DNA from: Frigoribacterium sp. JB110
Lineage (GTDB): Bacteria > Actinomycetota > Actinomycetes > Actinomycetales > Microbacteriaceae
Direction of reading: 5' to 3'
Length of the DNA: 64,000 bases
NCBI RefSeq assembly: GCF_900163665.1
Contig: NZ_FUIA01000027.1
Coordinates: forward strand, 1-64,000
This document shows positions 24,405 through 33,660 of the stretch, one piece after another. The notes beneath the pieces were generated by a model. That model was given only the letters and a program-made list of their open reading frames with translations, was not told the origin of the DNA and did no database searches. The position numbers were made by a program, and so were the translations under genes. Within the stretch, counting starts at the first letter, position 1. Every line of letters starts with the position of its first letter.

Positions 24405-25805
24405 GGGACTATCTCGGTAACGGTGTTTCCGGCGGTTTTCATTTAGTAGGTCTCCGCGGCCGGCCAGCGGTCGGCGAAGGTGATGGCGAACGCGTTGAGA
24501 GCGGGCTTCCAGCGCATTGTCCATCGGACTCGTCCCGCACCGGTCGGGTCGAGTGATCTGGTGACAAGATACAGGCACTTCAGCGCTGCCTGCTCGGTCG
24601 GGAAATGCCCACGTGCTCGGACTGCACGCCGGTATCTGGCGTTGAGTGATTCGATCGCGTTGGTCGAGCAGATCACGGTGCGGATCTCGATGTCGTAGTC
24701 CAGGAACGGGATGAACTCTTCCCACGCGGACTCCCACAGCCGGATGATCGCGCCGTACTTCTTGCCCCATTTCTCGTCGAGGTCCTCCAGCGCGGCCCGG
24801 GCGGCGTTGGGGTTCGGGGCGGTATAGATCGGCTTCACGTCACGCTTGAGGGCGTCCCAGTCCTTCTTCGACGCCAACCGGAACGTGTTACGGATCAGAT
24901 GGATGATGCAGGTCTGCACCGTCGTGAGCGGCCACACGTTCGACACCACCTCGGGGAGTCCTTTGAGGCCGTCGCAGACGAGGAAGAACGTGTCACGCAC
25001 GCCCCGGTTCTTCATGTCGGTCAGGACACTCATCCAGAACTTCGCGCCCTCACCACCTTGCCCAGCCCACAGCCCGAGGACGTCTTTCTCCCCTGCCAGA
25101 GTGACGCCGATCGCGGCATAGACCGGCCGGTTGGCGACTTGTCCGTCGCGGATCTTCACCACGATCGCATCGATGAAGATCGCCGCGTAAACCTCGTCGA
25201 GCGGGCGCGCTGACCACTCGTTCATCTCCTCGATGACCTTGTCCGTGATCCTTGAGATCGTCTCCTTGCTGACCGAGGCCCCATAGATCTGCGCGAAGTG
25301 CGCCGAGATCTCGCCCGTCGTCAGCCCGTTCGCATAGAGCGACAGGACGATCTCCTCGACCCCGTTCAGACGGCGTTGGCGTTTGCGCACGATCTGCGGC
25401 TCGAACGATCCGTCACGATCGCGCGGCACATCGATCGTGACCTGCCCGGTCGCTTCGGTCAGCACCGTCTTCGGCCTCGCGCCGTTGCGCACGTTCCTGC
25501 CCTCGCGACCCGGGTCGGCACGGTTCTTCTCATGCCCGAGGTGTTCGGTCAGCTCCTCGTTCAACGCCGTCTCGAGCACGTTCTTCGTAAACAACTTCAA
25601 CAACCCGTCGGGGCCGGTCAGGGACAGGCCCTGTTCCTTGGCCAGCCGGACCAGCTCTGCCGCCGCAGCGGCCTCCGCGGAACGGTCATCATCGTGGTGT
25701 TTCTTCGGACTCACAGCATCCAGTGTCGTGCTCATCACGGCACCTTTCCCGCCACGCATCACGCGCGGCGCGTCAGGCCGGAAACACCATTAAATCCACA
25801 GTCCC
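24405..25805 (-). mobile_element. Intact IS256-family insertion sequence with 8-bp target duplication
   Basis: 1401 bp. The terminal inverted repeats begin GGGACT at both ends and share GGTGTTTCCGGC internally (22 of 29 positions identical). The 8 bases TCGTGAGC occur directly outside both ends (24397-24404 and 25806-25813), a perfect target-site duplication of the size typical for IS256. One full transposase gene fills the element. Ends, duplication and gene are undamaged, so the insertion is recent. It landed in non-coding DNA downstream of copA. Confidence 0.93.
24443..25735 (-). CDS. IS256-family (mutator-like) transposase
   Basis: 430 aa from the ATG at 25735, preceded by AAAGG at 7 nt. 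The sequence follows the family throughout: N-terminal LTGPDGLLKLFTKNVLETAL, the catalytic DDE core with FIDAIVVKIRDG (first Asp), LVCDGLKGLPE (second Asp) and the glutamate region STNAIESLNARYRRAVR near residue 355. The length is normal for IS256 members. It probably nicks its own terminal repeats by a copy-out/paste-in route, as known for this family. Confidence 0.96.
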   Translation of the reverse strand: MSTTLDAVSPKKHHDDDRSAEAAAAAELVRLAKEQGLSLTGPDGLLKLFTKNVLETALNEELTEHLGHEKNRADPGREGRNVRNGARPKTVLTEATGQVTIDVPRDRDGSFEPQIVRKRQRRLNGVEEIVLSLYANGLTTGEISAHFAQIYGASVSKETISRITDKVIEEMNEWSARPLDEVYAAIFIDAIVVKIRDGQVANRPVYAAIGVTLAGEKDVLGLWAGQGGEGAKFWMSVLTDMKNRGVRDTFFLVCDGLKGLPEVVSNVWPLTTVQTCIIHLIRNTFRLASKKDWDALKRDVKPIYTAPNPNAARAALEDLDEKWGKKYGAIIRLWESAWEEFIPFLDYDIEIRTVICSTNAIESLNARYRRAVRARGHFPTEQAALKCLYLVTRSLDPTGAGRVRWTMRWKPALNAFAITFADRWPAAETY

Positions 25806-25863
25806 TCGTGAGCATCTTGACGCGCTACGGGGAGCGCTGGAGTCTCCCGTGGCCTTCTTGCGA

Positions 25864-28128
25864 TCAGCGGTGGGCTGTGTGTCCTTTTACGTGTTGGATG
25901 CGGAGGCTGTTGTAGACGACGAGGACGGAGGAGAGCGACATCGCGGCGGCGGCGATGAGGGGGTTGAGGAGGCCTGCTGCGGCGATGGGGATGGCGGCGA
26001 CGTTGTAGCCGAACGCCCAGACGAGGTTCGTGCGGATGGTGCGCAGGGTCCGGCGAGAGATCGAGATGGCGTCGGGGATGACGAGGAGATCGTCGCGGAC
26101 GAGGATGATGTCGGCCGCTTTCAGGGCGATATCGGTGCCAGTGACGATCGCCAGACCCAAGTCGGCGGTGGCGAGGGCGATCGCATCGTTGATGCCGTCA
26201 CCGACCATCGCGACCTTACGTCCATCAGCCTGGAGGGAGCGGATCAGGTCGGCCTTCTGCGCGGGTGCGACGCCGGCGTGGACCAGGTCGATGCCGAGCT
26301 CGGTCGCGATCCGGGCGCCCGCCGCTGGAGTGTCGCCGGTGAGCAGGACGGTCTCGAGTCCCTGCTCGCGGAGTGCGGCGACGGCGAGGCCCGCGTGTGG
26401 TTTGAGGGTGTCGGCGAGGGCGATCACCCCGATGAGGGTGCCATCGCGTGCGATGAGCACGGTGGTGTGCCCTGCGGCATCCGCCTGGTCGATCGCGGCT
26501 TGCGCGTCGTCGGGGACGGGGATGCCGTGTTCTGTGGCGAGGCGGAGGCTGCCGATGAGGATGCGCGTCCCCGCGATGCGGGCGGAGGCGCCGAGGCCGG
26601 GCAATGCGGTGAAGTCCTCGACGGGGAGCAGATCGGTGATGTGCTGCTGGGCCTCGTGCTCGATGGCCCGGGCGATGACGTGCTCTGATCCGCGTTCGAC
26701 CGATGCGGTCAGGCGGAGCAGTTCGGGTGCGGTGATGTCGAGCGGGGTCACGGTCTCGACGCTCATCCGCCCGGTGGTGAGGGTGCCCGTCTTGTCGAGC
26801 ACGACGGTGGTGATGCCGCCGGAGGCTTCGAGGGCGTCGTGGCCTTTGATGAGGATGCCGAGGGTCGCGGCACGGCCGATGCCGACCATGAGCGCGGTCG
26901 GGGTGGCCAGCCCCAGGGCGCAGGGGCACGCGATGATGAGCACGCTGATGCCGGTCCCGAATGCCTGCTGAGTGGGCGTTCCGGCGAGCGCCCAGGCGGT
27001 GCCGACGAGGATCGCGAGGGCGATGACGGCCGGGACGAACCAGGTGACGATCCGGTCGACGACTGCCTGGACGCGGGCCTTGCGCGCCTGCGCCTGTTCG
27101 GTGAGCGCTGCCATCTGCGCCAGCTGCGTGTTGGCGCCGACGGAGGTGGCGACGACCTCCAGGCGTCCGTCGGTGCTGATCGTCCCGCCGGTGACCGGGG
27201 CGCCGGGGGTCACGGCGACGGGGACGGGCTCGCCGGTCATCATGCTCGCGTCGATCGCGGCGGCACCGTGCTGGACGGTACCGTCGGCGGGGATGGTCTC
27301 ACCGGGCAGGACGACGAACACGTCGCCGACGCGGAGGGCGGTGGCGGGTTCGACGGCTTCGATGCCGTCGCGGAGGATTCTGACGTGGGTGGAGGCGAGT
27401 GCGTTGAGCGCACCGAGGACGTCGCCGGCTTTGCGGCGGGAGCGGGTCTCGAAATATCGGCCGGCGAGCTGGAATGTGGTCATCCCGGCGGCGACGTCGA
27501 GGTAGATCGAGTCGGCCCCTGCCGGGGTGGCGCCGAACCCGAGCCAGTATCCGCCGCCGGTGTCGCCGAGCCCGAACAGGAGGGTCGCGACCGCCCAGCC
27601 GAAGGACGCTGCGATGCCGAGGGAGACGAGGGTGTCCATGCTGACGGCGCCGTGGCGGAGGTTGCGGATCGTGGCGCGGTGGAACGGCCATGCCGCCCAG
27701 GTCACGATGGGCAGGGCGAGGAGCACGCAAGCCCATTCCCAGCCGGGGAACCGCCACCCGGGGACGAGGGCGAGGACGATGGTGATGTCCATCAGCGGCA
27801 CGGTGAGCAGTGCCGCGATGGCTAGGCGGCGTCGCAGCGAGGTGATGCGCACCTCGGTGGCACGGGTCGACCATGCGTCGTCGGCGCCGTCACGCAGGTG
27901 CGCGCCGTAGCCGGCGTTCTCGACCTGGGCGATCGCGAGGTCGGCATGTTGTTCCGGCAGCCCGGCGAGCAGCGCGCGTTCGGTGGCGTAGTTCACTGTC
28001 ACGGTGACGCCGTCGAGCTTGTTCAGCGCCCGCTCGACCCGGCCTGCGCACGCGGCACAGGTCATCCCCGAGATGTCCAGTTCGATCGTCTCGTCAACCC
28101 CGGTGGCGGGCGTCAGGTCGAGGGTCAT
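25864..28128 (-). CDS. copA: Copper-translocating P1B-type ATPase
   Basis: 754 aa. One N-terminal heavy-metal domain carries GMTCAACAGR (Cys24, Cys27). The transmembrane metal site is CPCALG. The phosphorylation motif is DKTGTLT, the HP-like histidine lies in SEHVIARAI, and the hinge is GDGINDAIAL. The last helices carry YN and MSLSS, the signature of Cu(I) exporters. It pumps Cu(I) from the cytosol. It overlaps the CopD-CtaG gene by 4 nt, and the operon begins with a CopZ-like chaperone preceded by CTAC-N5-GTAG sites. Confidence 0.95.
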   Translation of the reverse strand: MTLDLTPATGVDETIELDISGMTCAACAGRVERALNKLDGVTVTVNYATERALLAGLPEQHADLAIAQVENAGYGAHLRDGADDAWSTRATEVRITSLRRRLAIAALLTVPLMDITIVLALVPGWRFPGWEWACVLLALPIVTWAAWPFHRATIRNLRHGAVSMDTLVSLGIAASFGWAVATLLFGLGDTGGGYWLGFGATPAGADSIYLDVAAGMTTFQLAGRYFETRSRRKAGDVLGALNALASTHVRILRDGIEAVEPATALRVGDVFVVLPGETIPADGTVQHGAAAIDASMMTGEPVPVAVTPGAPVTGGTISTDGRLEVVATSVGANTQLAQMAALTEQAQARKARVQAVVDRIVTWFVPAVIALAILVGTAWALAGTPTQQAFGTGISVLIIACPCALGLATPTALMVGIGRAATLGILIKGHDALEASGGITTVVLDKTGTLTTGRMSVETVTPLDITAPELLRLTASVERGSEHVIARAIEHEAQQHITDLLPVEDFTALPGLGASARIAGTRILIGSLRLATEHGIPVPDDAQAAIDQADAAGHTTVLIARDGTLIGVIALADTLKPHAGLAVAALREQGLETVLLTGDTPAAGARIATELGIDLVHAGVAPAQKADLIRSLQADGRKVAMVGDGINDAIALATADLGLAIVTGTDIALKAADIILVRDDLLVIPDAISISRRTLRTIRTNLVWAFGYNVAAIPIAAAGLLNPLIAAAAMSLSSVLVVYNSLRIQHVKGHTAHR

Positions 28129-30194
28129 GAGGGTGGTTCCTTCCGGAGCGGGGTGCTCCCGGCCGGCACCGGGGCGGGGTGGGTGTCCTCGCGATCGGCG
28201 AGGCGCTCGAGCATCTGGTTGTAGGCGTCGAACTCCTCATCCCGGCCGGTGTCGATGTGCCGGTCCTTTCGGCGCGCCTCGCGGGCATCCTGCCGGCTCC
28301 ACTGTGTCACCAGGACGACGACCACGACCAGGAGCGGGATCTCACCGCCGGCCCAGGCGACGCCACCGCCGAAATACTGCTGCGCGGGAAGGTCCGCCCA
28401 GGGCGTATCGAGATAACGGTAGAAGTTCTCGGCGATGATCGTCGTGCCGGTCATCAGGATGATGCCGAAGAACGCGTGGAAGGGCATCGCGGCGAGCACG
28501 TAGCCGAGCTTGCCGATGTGCGGGAGCGGGCGGGGCGGCCGGTCGACGCCGATGATGAGGCTGTAGTACAGGTATCCGACGATGAGGAAATGCAGATTCA
28601 TCAGCTGGTGCGCCCAGTGGAAGCGCATGTAGTCGCCGAAGATACCGGTGAGGTACAGGCCGTAATAGGAGCCGATGAAGACGATGAACACGATCAGCGG
28701 GTTGTAGAGGAATCGCAGCACCGGCCAGTGCATCACCCACCTCAGCCAGTCGTGCACGCCGGCAGGCCGGTGCGGTCGGGACGTGGTGGCGCGCAGCAGC
28801 AGCGTGAGGATGCCTCCCAGCACGAGCAGGCCGGGGGCGAGCATGTTCAGGGTCATGTGCACGATCATGTGCACCCCGAAATCCGGGGCGGAGTACTTCC
28901 CGAACCCGGAACTGGTCGCCACCACCACGACCGTCCAGCCCAGCATCCATGACACGGTACGACCGGCCGGCCACCGATCCCCCCGCCGGTGCAGCACGCG
29001 TGCGGCCACGAGATACACGGTGATCGCGGCCGCGGCGATGCCGAGGAACAGCAGATTGGGTCGCCACTGCCCGAACAGCACAGCCACCGTGGGCGGATCG
29101 GGGACCTCGAACCCCATGAAGACCTGCTCGATGCTGGTCGGCACGAAGTACTGCGGCGGCGGCTGCCGGGTCATCGCGACCGTGATCCCGACCCACGCCG
29201 TGACCGCCAGCGTGAAGACGGTCAGCAGTGCGGTGATGCGGTGGGCGCGCAGCGCGCCGCGCCGCCACCACCAGGCGCCGAACCCGACGGTGACGATGAG
29301 GACGGTGAGGCATGCCGCGCGGGCGAGGATCAACCAGCCGGTCAGGGATGCGGTCGGGGCGCTGCCGGCGAGCTTGAAGACGGCGATCACCAGATCGGTC
29401 ACGGCGATGACGGGCAGGGCGACTGCGCCCAGCAGGAACAGGCGACGCAACGTCTGATGCGCGACGAGGCGTCCGGAGGCCACCCGGAGCGTGGCGACGA
29501 CGATCGCGCCGAAGAACGCGTTCGCGGCGAGGGTCTGGAAGACCGCGGCGTCGCTGCCGAAATCGTGGTCCGGGCCGACGAGCACCTGCCCCGACACCAC
29601 CGGGGCGAGCAGGGCGATCGCCGATGCCCACAACGGGATGAGCAGCCCCGTCCACCGATCGGCGAAGAACGCGGCGAAGAGCACCACCAGCGCCGCGACG
29701 AGACTGATCGTCCACGCCATGGGCGCGTAACTCGCCTCGAAGAGGAATGCGAACGCGCCCGGGATGCCCAGCCGCGACAGCGGCGCCCCGTTCGCATCCA
29801 GCGCCTCGAAGAGCACCAGCCCGGCGGCGCATGCCGCCCAGACCCCGGACGCGACCCGCAGCACCGTCACCTCGAAGCTCTGCTCCACGGTGCGCGCCCG
29901 TCTGGGCGTGCTGGCCCGCAGGAACAGCACGTGCACCAGGGCTCCGATGCTGACCAGCCTCGCCGCGTTCGCGCCCACCAGCAGCACGGTCGTGGTCACG
30001 CCGACATCCAGACCGGGGAAGCTGACGAAGATCTTCTCGTACGGCCTCTCACCGAGCAGCACCGTCACCAGAGTCGGCACGCCGACAGCCAGCAGCAAGA
30101 ATCCGGCAACGAGCACGCCTTCCACACCGCGGCGCTCTGTCCGGGGCGGCTGGTCGAGCCGCGGGGCCGCCCGCCCGAGACTGGTCTCAGTCAT
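28125..30194 (-). CDS. CopD-CtaG fusion membrane protein
   Basis: 689 aa, very hydrophobic, with about 15 membrane helices. The N-terminal half (about 45-330) is CopD-like, a copper-resistance membrane domain. The C-terminal half (about 385-625) is the caa3_CtaG domain, with His-rich HMIVHMTLNMLAPGLL and FHWAHQLMNLHFLI motifs, linked in the family to cytochrome oxidase copper-site assembly. The last ~60 residues are cytoplasmic and charged. The fusion is common in actinobacteria. It lies between copZ and copA with overlaps on both sides. Confidence 0.9.
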   Translation of the reverse strand: MTETSLGRAAPRLDQPPRTERRGVEGVLVAGFLLLAVGVPTLVTVLLGERPYEKIFVSFPGLDVGVTTTVLLVGANAARLVSIGALVHVLFLRASTPRRARTVEQSFEVTVLRVASGVWAACAAGLVLFEALDANGAPLSRLGIPGAFAFLFEASYAPMAWTISLVAALVVLFAAFFADRWTGLLIPLWASAIALLAPVVSGQVLVGPDHDFGSDAAVFQTLAANAFFGAIVVATLRVASGRLVAHQTLRRLFLLGAVALPVIAVTDLVIAVFKLAGSAPTASLTGWLILARAACLTVLIVTVGFGAWWWRRGALRAHRITALLTVFTLAVTAWVGITVAMTRQPPPQYFVPTSIEQVFMGFEVPDPPTVAVLFGQWRPNLLFLGIAAAAITVYLVAARVLHRRGDRWPAGRTVSWMLGWTVVVVATSSGFGKYSAPDFGVHMIVHMTLNMLAPGLLVLGGILTLLLRATTSRPHRPAGVHDWLRWVMHWPVLRFLYNPLIVFIVFIGSYYGLYLTGIFGDYMRFHWAHQLMNLHFLIVGYLYYSLIIGVDRPPRPLPHIGKLGYVLAAMPFHAFFGIILMTGTTIIAENFYRYLDTPWADLPAQQYFGGGVAWAGGEIPLLVVVVVLVTQWSRQDAREARRKDRHIDTGRDEEFDAYNQMLERLADREDTHPAPVPAGSTPLRKEPPS

Positions 30195-30414
30195 GGAGAT
30201 CGGTCGGCCAGGATCTCAGCTCGTAGCCGGCATCGTGGATCGCCTGCGCCACGACAGCTTGGAGCAGCGGCGCATCATGGGTCACCTGCACGCGCCCGGA
30301 GACGACATCGACCCGGACATCGTCGACTCCATCCAGCGCCGAGAGCTCCGCGGTGACCGCACGCTCGCAGTGCGCGCAGCTCATCCCGTCGACCCAGAAC
30401 TCCAGCTCCGCCAC
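30187..30414 (-). CDS. CopZ-like heavy-metal-associated domain protein
   Basis: 75 aa from GTG 30414, which follows GGGAGG by 6 nt. A single HMA domain has the metal site GMSCAHCERAV (CxxC) and a usual ferredoxin-like fold length. It would carry Cu(I) to CopA. First gene of the copper efflux operon; its stop overlaps the CopD-CtaG start by 8 nt. Much longer frames upstream run back over the divergent genes and are not credible. Confidence 0.9.
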   Translation of the reverse strand: MAELEFWVDGMSCAHCERAVTAELSALDGVDDVRVDVVSGRVQVTHDAPLLQAVVAQAIHDAGYELRSWPTDLHD

Positions 30415-30443
30415 ATCGCACCTCCCGGCTCCATGAATTAACT

Positions 30444-30456
30444 CTACAACACGTAG
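30444..30456. promoter_or_regulatory. Copper-regulon operator site 1 (CTAC-N5-GTAG)
   Basis: CTACAACACGTAG lies 30 bp before the copZ start in the divergent promoter region. It shares half-sites and spacing with 30492-30504 and with the site before the blaI/copY-like gene. It is therefore the probable binding site of that repressor. Confidence 0.65.
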
Positions 30457-30491
30457 TTTTGCGGAACGGGTGCCGACCATTACTGTGACTA

Positions 30492-30504
30492 CTACGTGAT
30501 GTAG
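30492..30504. promoter_or_regulatory. Copper-regulon operator site 2 (CTAC-N5-GTAG)
   Basis: CTACGTGATGTAG lies 16 bp before the DUF5134 start, 48 bp centre to centre from site 1. Together the two would shut both divergent copper operons. Confidence 0.65.
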
Positions 30505-30519
30505 AGATACGAGGTTCTG

Positions 30520-31143
30520 ATGGTCGCCGATCCGGCGCTGCAGTGGACGTTCACCGTCGTGTTCGCGGCGCTCGCCGTGCATTCGGCATACCGGATCGTG
30601 GTCGATCGGAGCCGGCCGGCGCAGGCGCTCGGACACGGTCTGCACGTGCTGATGGCGGCCGACATGGCTGCGATGCCCTGGCCCTGGTGGGCCATGATCC
30701 CGGGGTCGTGGCAGATCGTGCTGTTCAGCATTGCAACCGCATGGTTCCTGGTGCTGCTCGTGCTGCAGGTGCGGCGGACGATTCCGCGCCGCGTCCTCGG
30801 CGGACACGGGCCGTGGCATCAGGCCGGGCACGCAGTGATGATGCTCGCGATGGTGTGGATGGTCGCCGCCATGAACCCTGTCGGCGAGGCCGCACCGGTA
30901 TCCGGTCACGATCTGGGACTGTCGGCTGCGCACGCGCATGCTGCGGTCTCCGGATGGGACGCCGCGACGGGCATCGCGGTGACCGCGGCGCTGCTGGTCG
31001 CCGGGGTGGTCCTGCTGGTCGAGTTCGTCGACTGCGTGCGCGGTCCCGCGCGGACCTGGCGCGGGCACACCGGGGATGTCGCCTCCGGCGCGGTCATGAG
31101 CTTCGGGATGGCGGCGATGAGCTGGCTGATGCTCGCCGCGTGA
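30520..31143 (+). CDS. DUF5134 membrane protein, copper-locus associated
   Basis: 207 aa; ATG with GAGG upstream. Five to six membrane helices with many His and Met residues (GHGLHVLMAADMAAM, GHAVMMLAMVWMVAAM), a composition usual for copper-handling membrane proteins. DUF5134 genes are regularly found with copper genes in actinobacteria, but no activity is assigned. First gene of the rightward operon leading to YcnI and CopC-CopD. Confidence 0.82.
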   Translation: MVADPALQWTFTVVFAALAVHSAYRIVVDRSRPAQALGHGLHVLMAADMAAMPWPWWAMIPGSWQIVLFSIATAWFLVLLVLQVRRTIPRRVLGGHGPWHQAGHAVMMLAMVWMVAAMNPVGEAAPVSGHDLGLSAAHAHAAVSGWDAATGIAVTAALLVAGVVLLVEFVDCVRGPARTWRGHTGDVASGAVMSFGMAAMSWLMLAA

Positions 31144-31195
31144 ACCGTCCGAGTCGTCCACCGCATCGGGTGGCAGAAGAAAGAGAGAAGCAATC

Positions 31196-31927
31196 ATGCA
31201 TTCACGCACTACGAGGCGTCCGCTGCTGGTCGGCGGCGCCGCCGCGCTCGGCGCACTCGCGCTGACCTTCGCCGGCGCGAGCGCGGCGAGCGCGCACGTG
31301 ACCGTCGGGTCGGATACCGATGAGGCGGGCTCGTATGCGATCTTGACGTTCAGCGTCCCGCACGGATGTGACGGGTCGGCGACGACGTCGGTATCGATCA
31401 AGATCCCGGATGGGATCAATGCCGTCACCCCGACGCGCAACGGGTTCTACTCCGTCGAGAAGGTCGACGAGGCCCTTGAGACCCCGATCACCGACAGTCA
31501 CGGCAATGAGGTCACCGAGCGGGTCTCCGAGGTCGTCTACACGGCCACGACTGCACTGCCGGCCGACCAGCGGGACGCGTTCGAGCTGTCCGTGCAGCTG
31601 CCGGAGTCCGCCGCGGGGAGCACACTGTACTTCCCGACGGTGCAGACCTGTGAGCAGGGCGAGACCGCGTGGGTGGAGATCCCCGCCGACGGGCAGGATG
31701 CCGAAGATCTCGATCACCCCTCCCCGGCCCTCGCTGTCGTCGCCGCGGATGACACTGGCAGTGGGCACGGCAGTGGCGACGAAGCCGAGGGTGAGACCGT
31801 GACGGCGCAGGAGCAGTCGCCGGGCGACAGTGCGCAGACTCCGCTGGTGGTCACGTCGTTGGCGATCGGCGGTCTGGGGCTGATCGCGGGTGTGGTCGCG
31901 TTGATCCGGGGACGCAAGAGGGCATGA
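31196..31927 (+). CDS. YcnI-family copper-binding exported protein (DUF1775)
   Basis: 243 aa. A twin-arginine-like or Sec signal peptide (SRTTRRPLLVGGAAAL) is cleaved after the ASA at 31-33, leaving His34 as the mature N-terminus, the Cu(II) ligand in YcnI proteins. The central DUF1775 beta domain contains the TAWVEIP strand, followed by an acidic linker and a C-terminal membrane anchor (about 215-238) ending RGRKRA. It overlaps CopC-CopD by 4 nt and probably delivers or buffers copper outside the membrane. Confidence 0.92.
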   Translation: MHSRTTRRPLLVGGAAALGALALTFAGASAASAHVTVGSDTDEAGSYAILTFSVPHGCDGSATTSVSIKIPDGINAVTPTRNGFYSVEKVDEALETPITDSHGNEVTERVSEVVYTATTALPADQRDAFELSVQLPESAAGSTLYFPTVQTCEQGETAWVEIPADGQDAEDLDHPSPALAVVAADDTGSGHGSGDEAEGETVTAQEQSPGDSAQTPLVVTSLAIGGLGLIAGVVALIRGRKRA

Positions 31928-33660
31928 GCGCTGCCGTCGGGGAACACGCAGCGCGGAGGCGGCGACGCGGAGCGGTCGGGCTGGTCGCCGTCCTGCTCGG
32001 CGTCCTGCTTGCGGTCGGCACCGGAACGCTGTCGGCCTCGGCCCACGCGGAGCTGCTGGGCACCACGCCCGAGGAGGGCGCCATGCTCGAGGAGGCTCCC
32101 TCGCACGCCGAGCTCAGATTCAACGAGCCCGTCCAGCTCATCGACGGCGCGATCCGCCTGTTCCCCGGCGACGGCAGCACCCCGTTGGTGCTCGAGGCTC
32201 GCACGGTCGATTCGACCGTCACCATCAACCTCCCCGACGATCTTGCCGACGGTTCCTACGCGCTCAGCTACCGGATCGTCTCCGCCGACGGACATCCCAT
32301 CGGCGGAGCCATCGCCTTCCAGATCGGCGCCGGCACCCCGACAAGCGCCGCACCGGACCTGGCGGAGCTGGACGGCACGCCCGCGGCGACCGAGACCGCG
32401 GTGTCGTTCCTGACCGTCCTGCAGTATCTGGGCCTGCTCGTCTTCGCCGGCCTGCTGTTCTTCGACCGGATCGTGCTCCGCACCCGGGGCGGCGCCGACC
32501 GTGGCGTTCGTCGTCTTCTCGTCTGGGCGTTCGGGGCCGCTTTGGGCGCCTCCGTGGTGCTCGTGCCACTGTCGGCGTTGCGGATCGTCGGCGGCCACCT
32601 GTGGGAGCTGCTCACCCCGGGCGTGTGGTCCCCGGGCTTCCTCTGGCCGCCGGTCATCGCTGTGGTCCTCGTCGCTGCGGCCGGGACCGCTGCGCTGTCG
32701 GCAGCACTCGGGTCCACGAGCGTACGGGGCCGCGTCGCGGGGGTCGTGTGCGCAGGTATCGCGGTGTGCGCGCCCGTGCTGGTGGGGCACACCCGAACCG
32801 TCGAGCCCGGGTGGCTGATGATCGCCGCCGATGTCGGTCACCTGCTCGCCGGCGCGTTCTGGGCCGGCGGTGTGCTCGGCCTGCTCCGCTTCCTCGCCGC
32901 CGCGAGGCCGGGCACCGCGGCGAAGCGGGGCACCCCGGCGAGTCCCCCGCGCACCGACCCGGATACCGCCGCCCGCGTGGTGGTCCGGTTCTCCCGATTC
33001 GCGCTGGCCAGCGTCATCCTCCTGGCCGTCTCCGGCACGATCATGGCCGTCCTCATCGTCGGAACGTGGGACGCGGTGCTCGGCACCGGATACGGGCGCA
33101 CTCTGCTGCTCAAACTCGGAATCGTCGCCGCGGTCGTCGCCCTCGCCGCCTGGAACCGCACCCGGCTGCTCCCCCGCATCACCGCCCGCCCGACCGCGGC
33201 CCTGCAATGGGCAAGCCTGGGCCGGATCCTCAGCTATGAAGCCGCGCTGCTGGTCGCAGTGATCGCGATCACGGGATTCCTCACCAACTCCAGCCCCGCC
33301 CACGACCACCACGACAGCGTCGCGACCGCGCCGTCCGCGACACAGACACCGGTGCACGCCGAATCACAGGGACTCACGGTGGACGGGACGATCAGCCCGA
33401 CGACGACCGGACAGAACACACTCATCTTCCGACTCGAGTACGACGACGCCCCGGTCGCCACTGGAGAAGTCTCCGTCGACGCACGCCTGCCCGATCAGGA
33501 CCTCGGCCCGTTCCCGGCGACGGTCCAGCTCGACGCAGACACCGGCGACTACAAGGCGACCGTCACGCTCCCGGTATCCGGGTCGTGGCAGCTGCAGGTC
33601 AGCGCCCGCATCGACACCTACACGCAGCCGATAGCGATCGTCCCGATCACGATCGGCTGA
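31924..33660 (+). CDS. CopC-CopD fusion copper protein (YcnJ-like)
   Basis: 578 aa. The signal peptide ends ASA at 38-40 and the mature protein begins with His41, the Cu(II)-site histidine of CopC. The CopC domain (41-140) ends with SADGHPIGG, whose His completes the site. Eight membrane helices of CopD follow (about 155-460). A C-terminal exported beta domain (about 480-577) resembles the FixH/YtkA-like tails of YcnJ proteins. It imports or routes copper across the membrane. The gene converges on the M56 peptidase with a 14-nt stop-to-stop overlap. Confidence 0.92.
   Translation: MSAAVGEHAARRRRRGAVGLVAVLLGVLLAVGTGTLSASAHAELLGTTPEEGAMLEEAPSHAELRFNEPVQLIDGAIRLFPGDGSTPLVLEARTVDSTVTINLPDDLADGSYALSYRIVSADGHPIGGAIAFQIGAGTPTSAAPDLAELDGTPAATETAVSFLTVLQYLGLLVFAGLLFFDRIVLRTRGGADRGVRRLLVWAFGAALGASVVLVPLSALRIVGGHLWELLTPGVWSPGFLWPPVIAVVLVAAAGTAALSAALGSTSVRGRVAGVVCAGIAVCAPVLVGHTRTVEPGWLMIAADVGHLLAGAFWAGGVLGLLRFLAAARPGTAAKRGTPASPPRTDPDTAARVVVRFSRFALASVILLAVSGTIMAVLIVGTWDAVLGTGYGRTLLLKLGIVAAVVALAAWNRTRLLPRITARPTAALQWASLGRILSYEAALLVAVIAITGFLTNSSPAHDHHDSVATAPSATQTPVHAESQGLTVDGTISPTTTGQNTLIFRLEYDDAPVATGEVSVDARLPDQDLGPFPATVQLDADTGDYKATVTLPVSGSWQLQVSARIDTYTQPIAIVPITIG

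Noticed and set aside
31714-33357. Long minus-strand frame (547 codons) opposite CopC-CopD
   Set aside because: Gly/Arg/Asp/His-rich, no domain, and fully antisense to a gene with clear signal peptide, CopC and CopD motifs.
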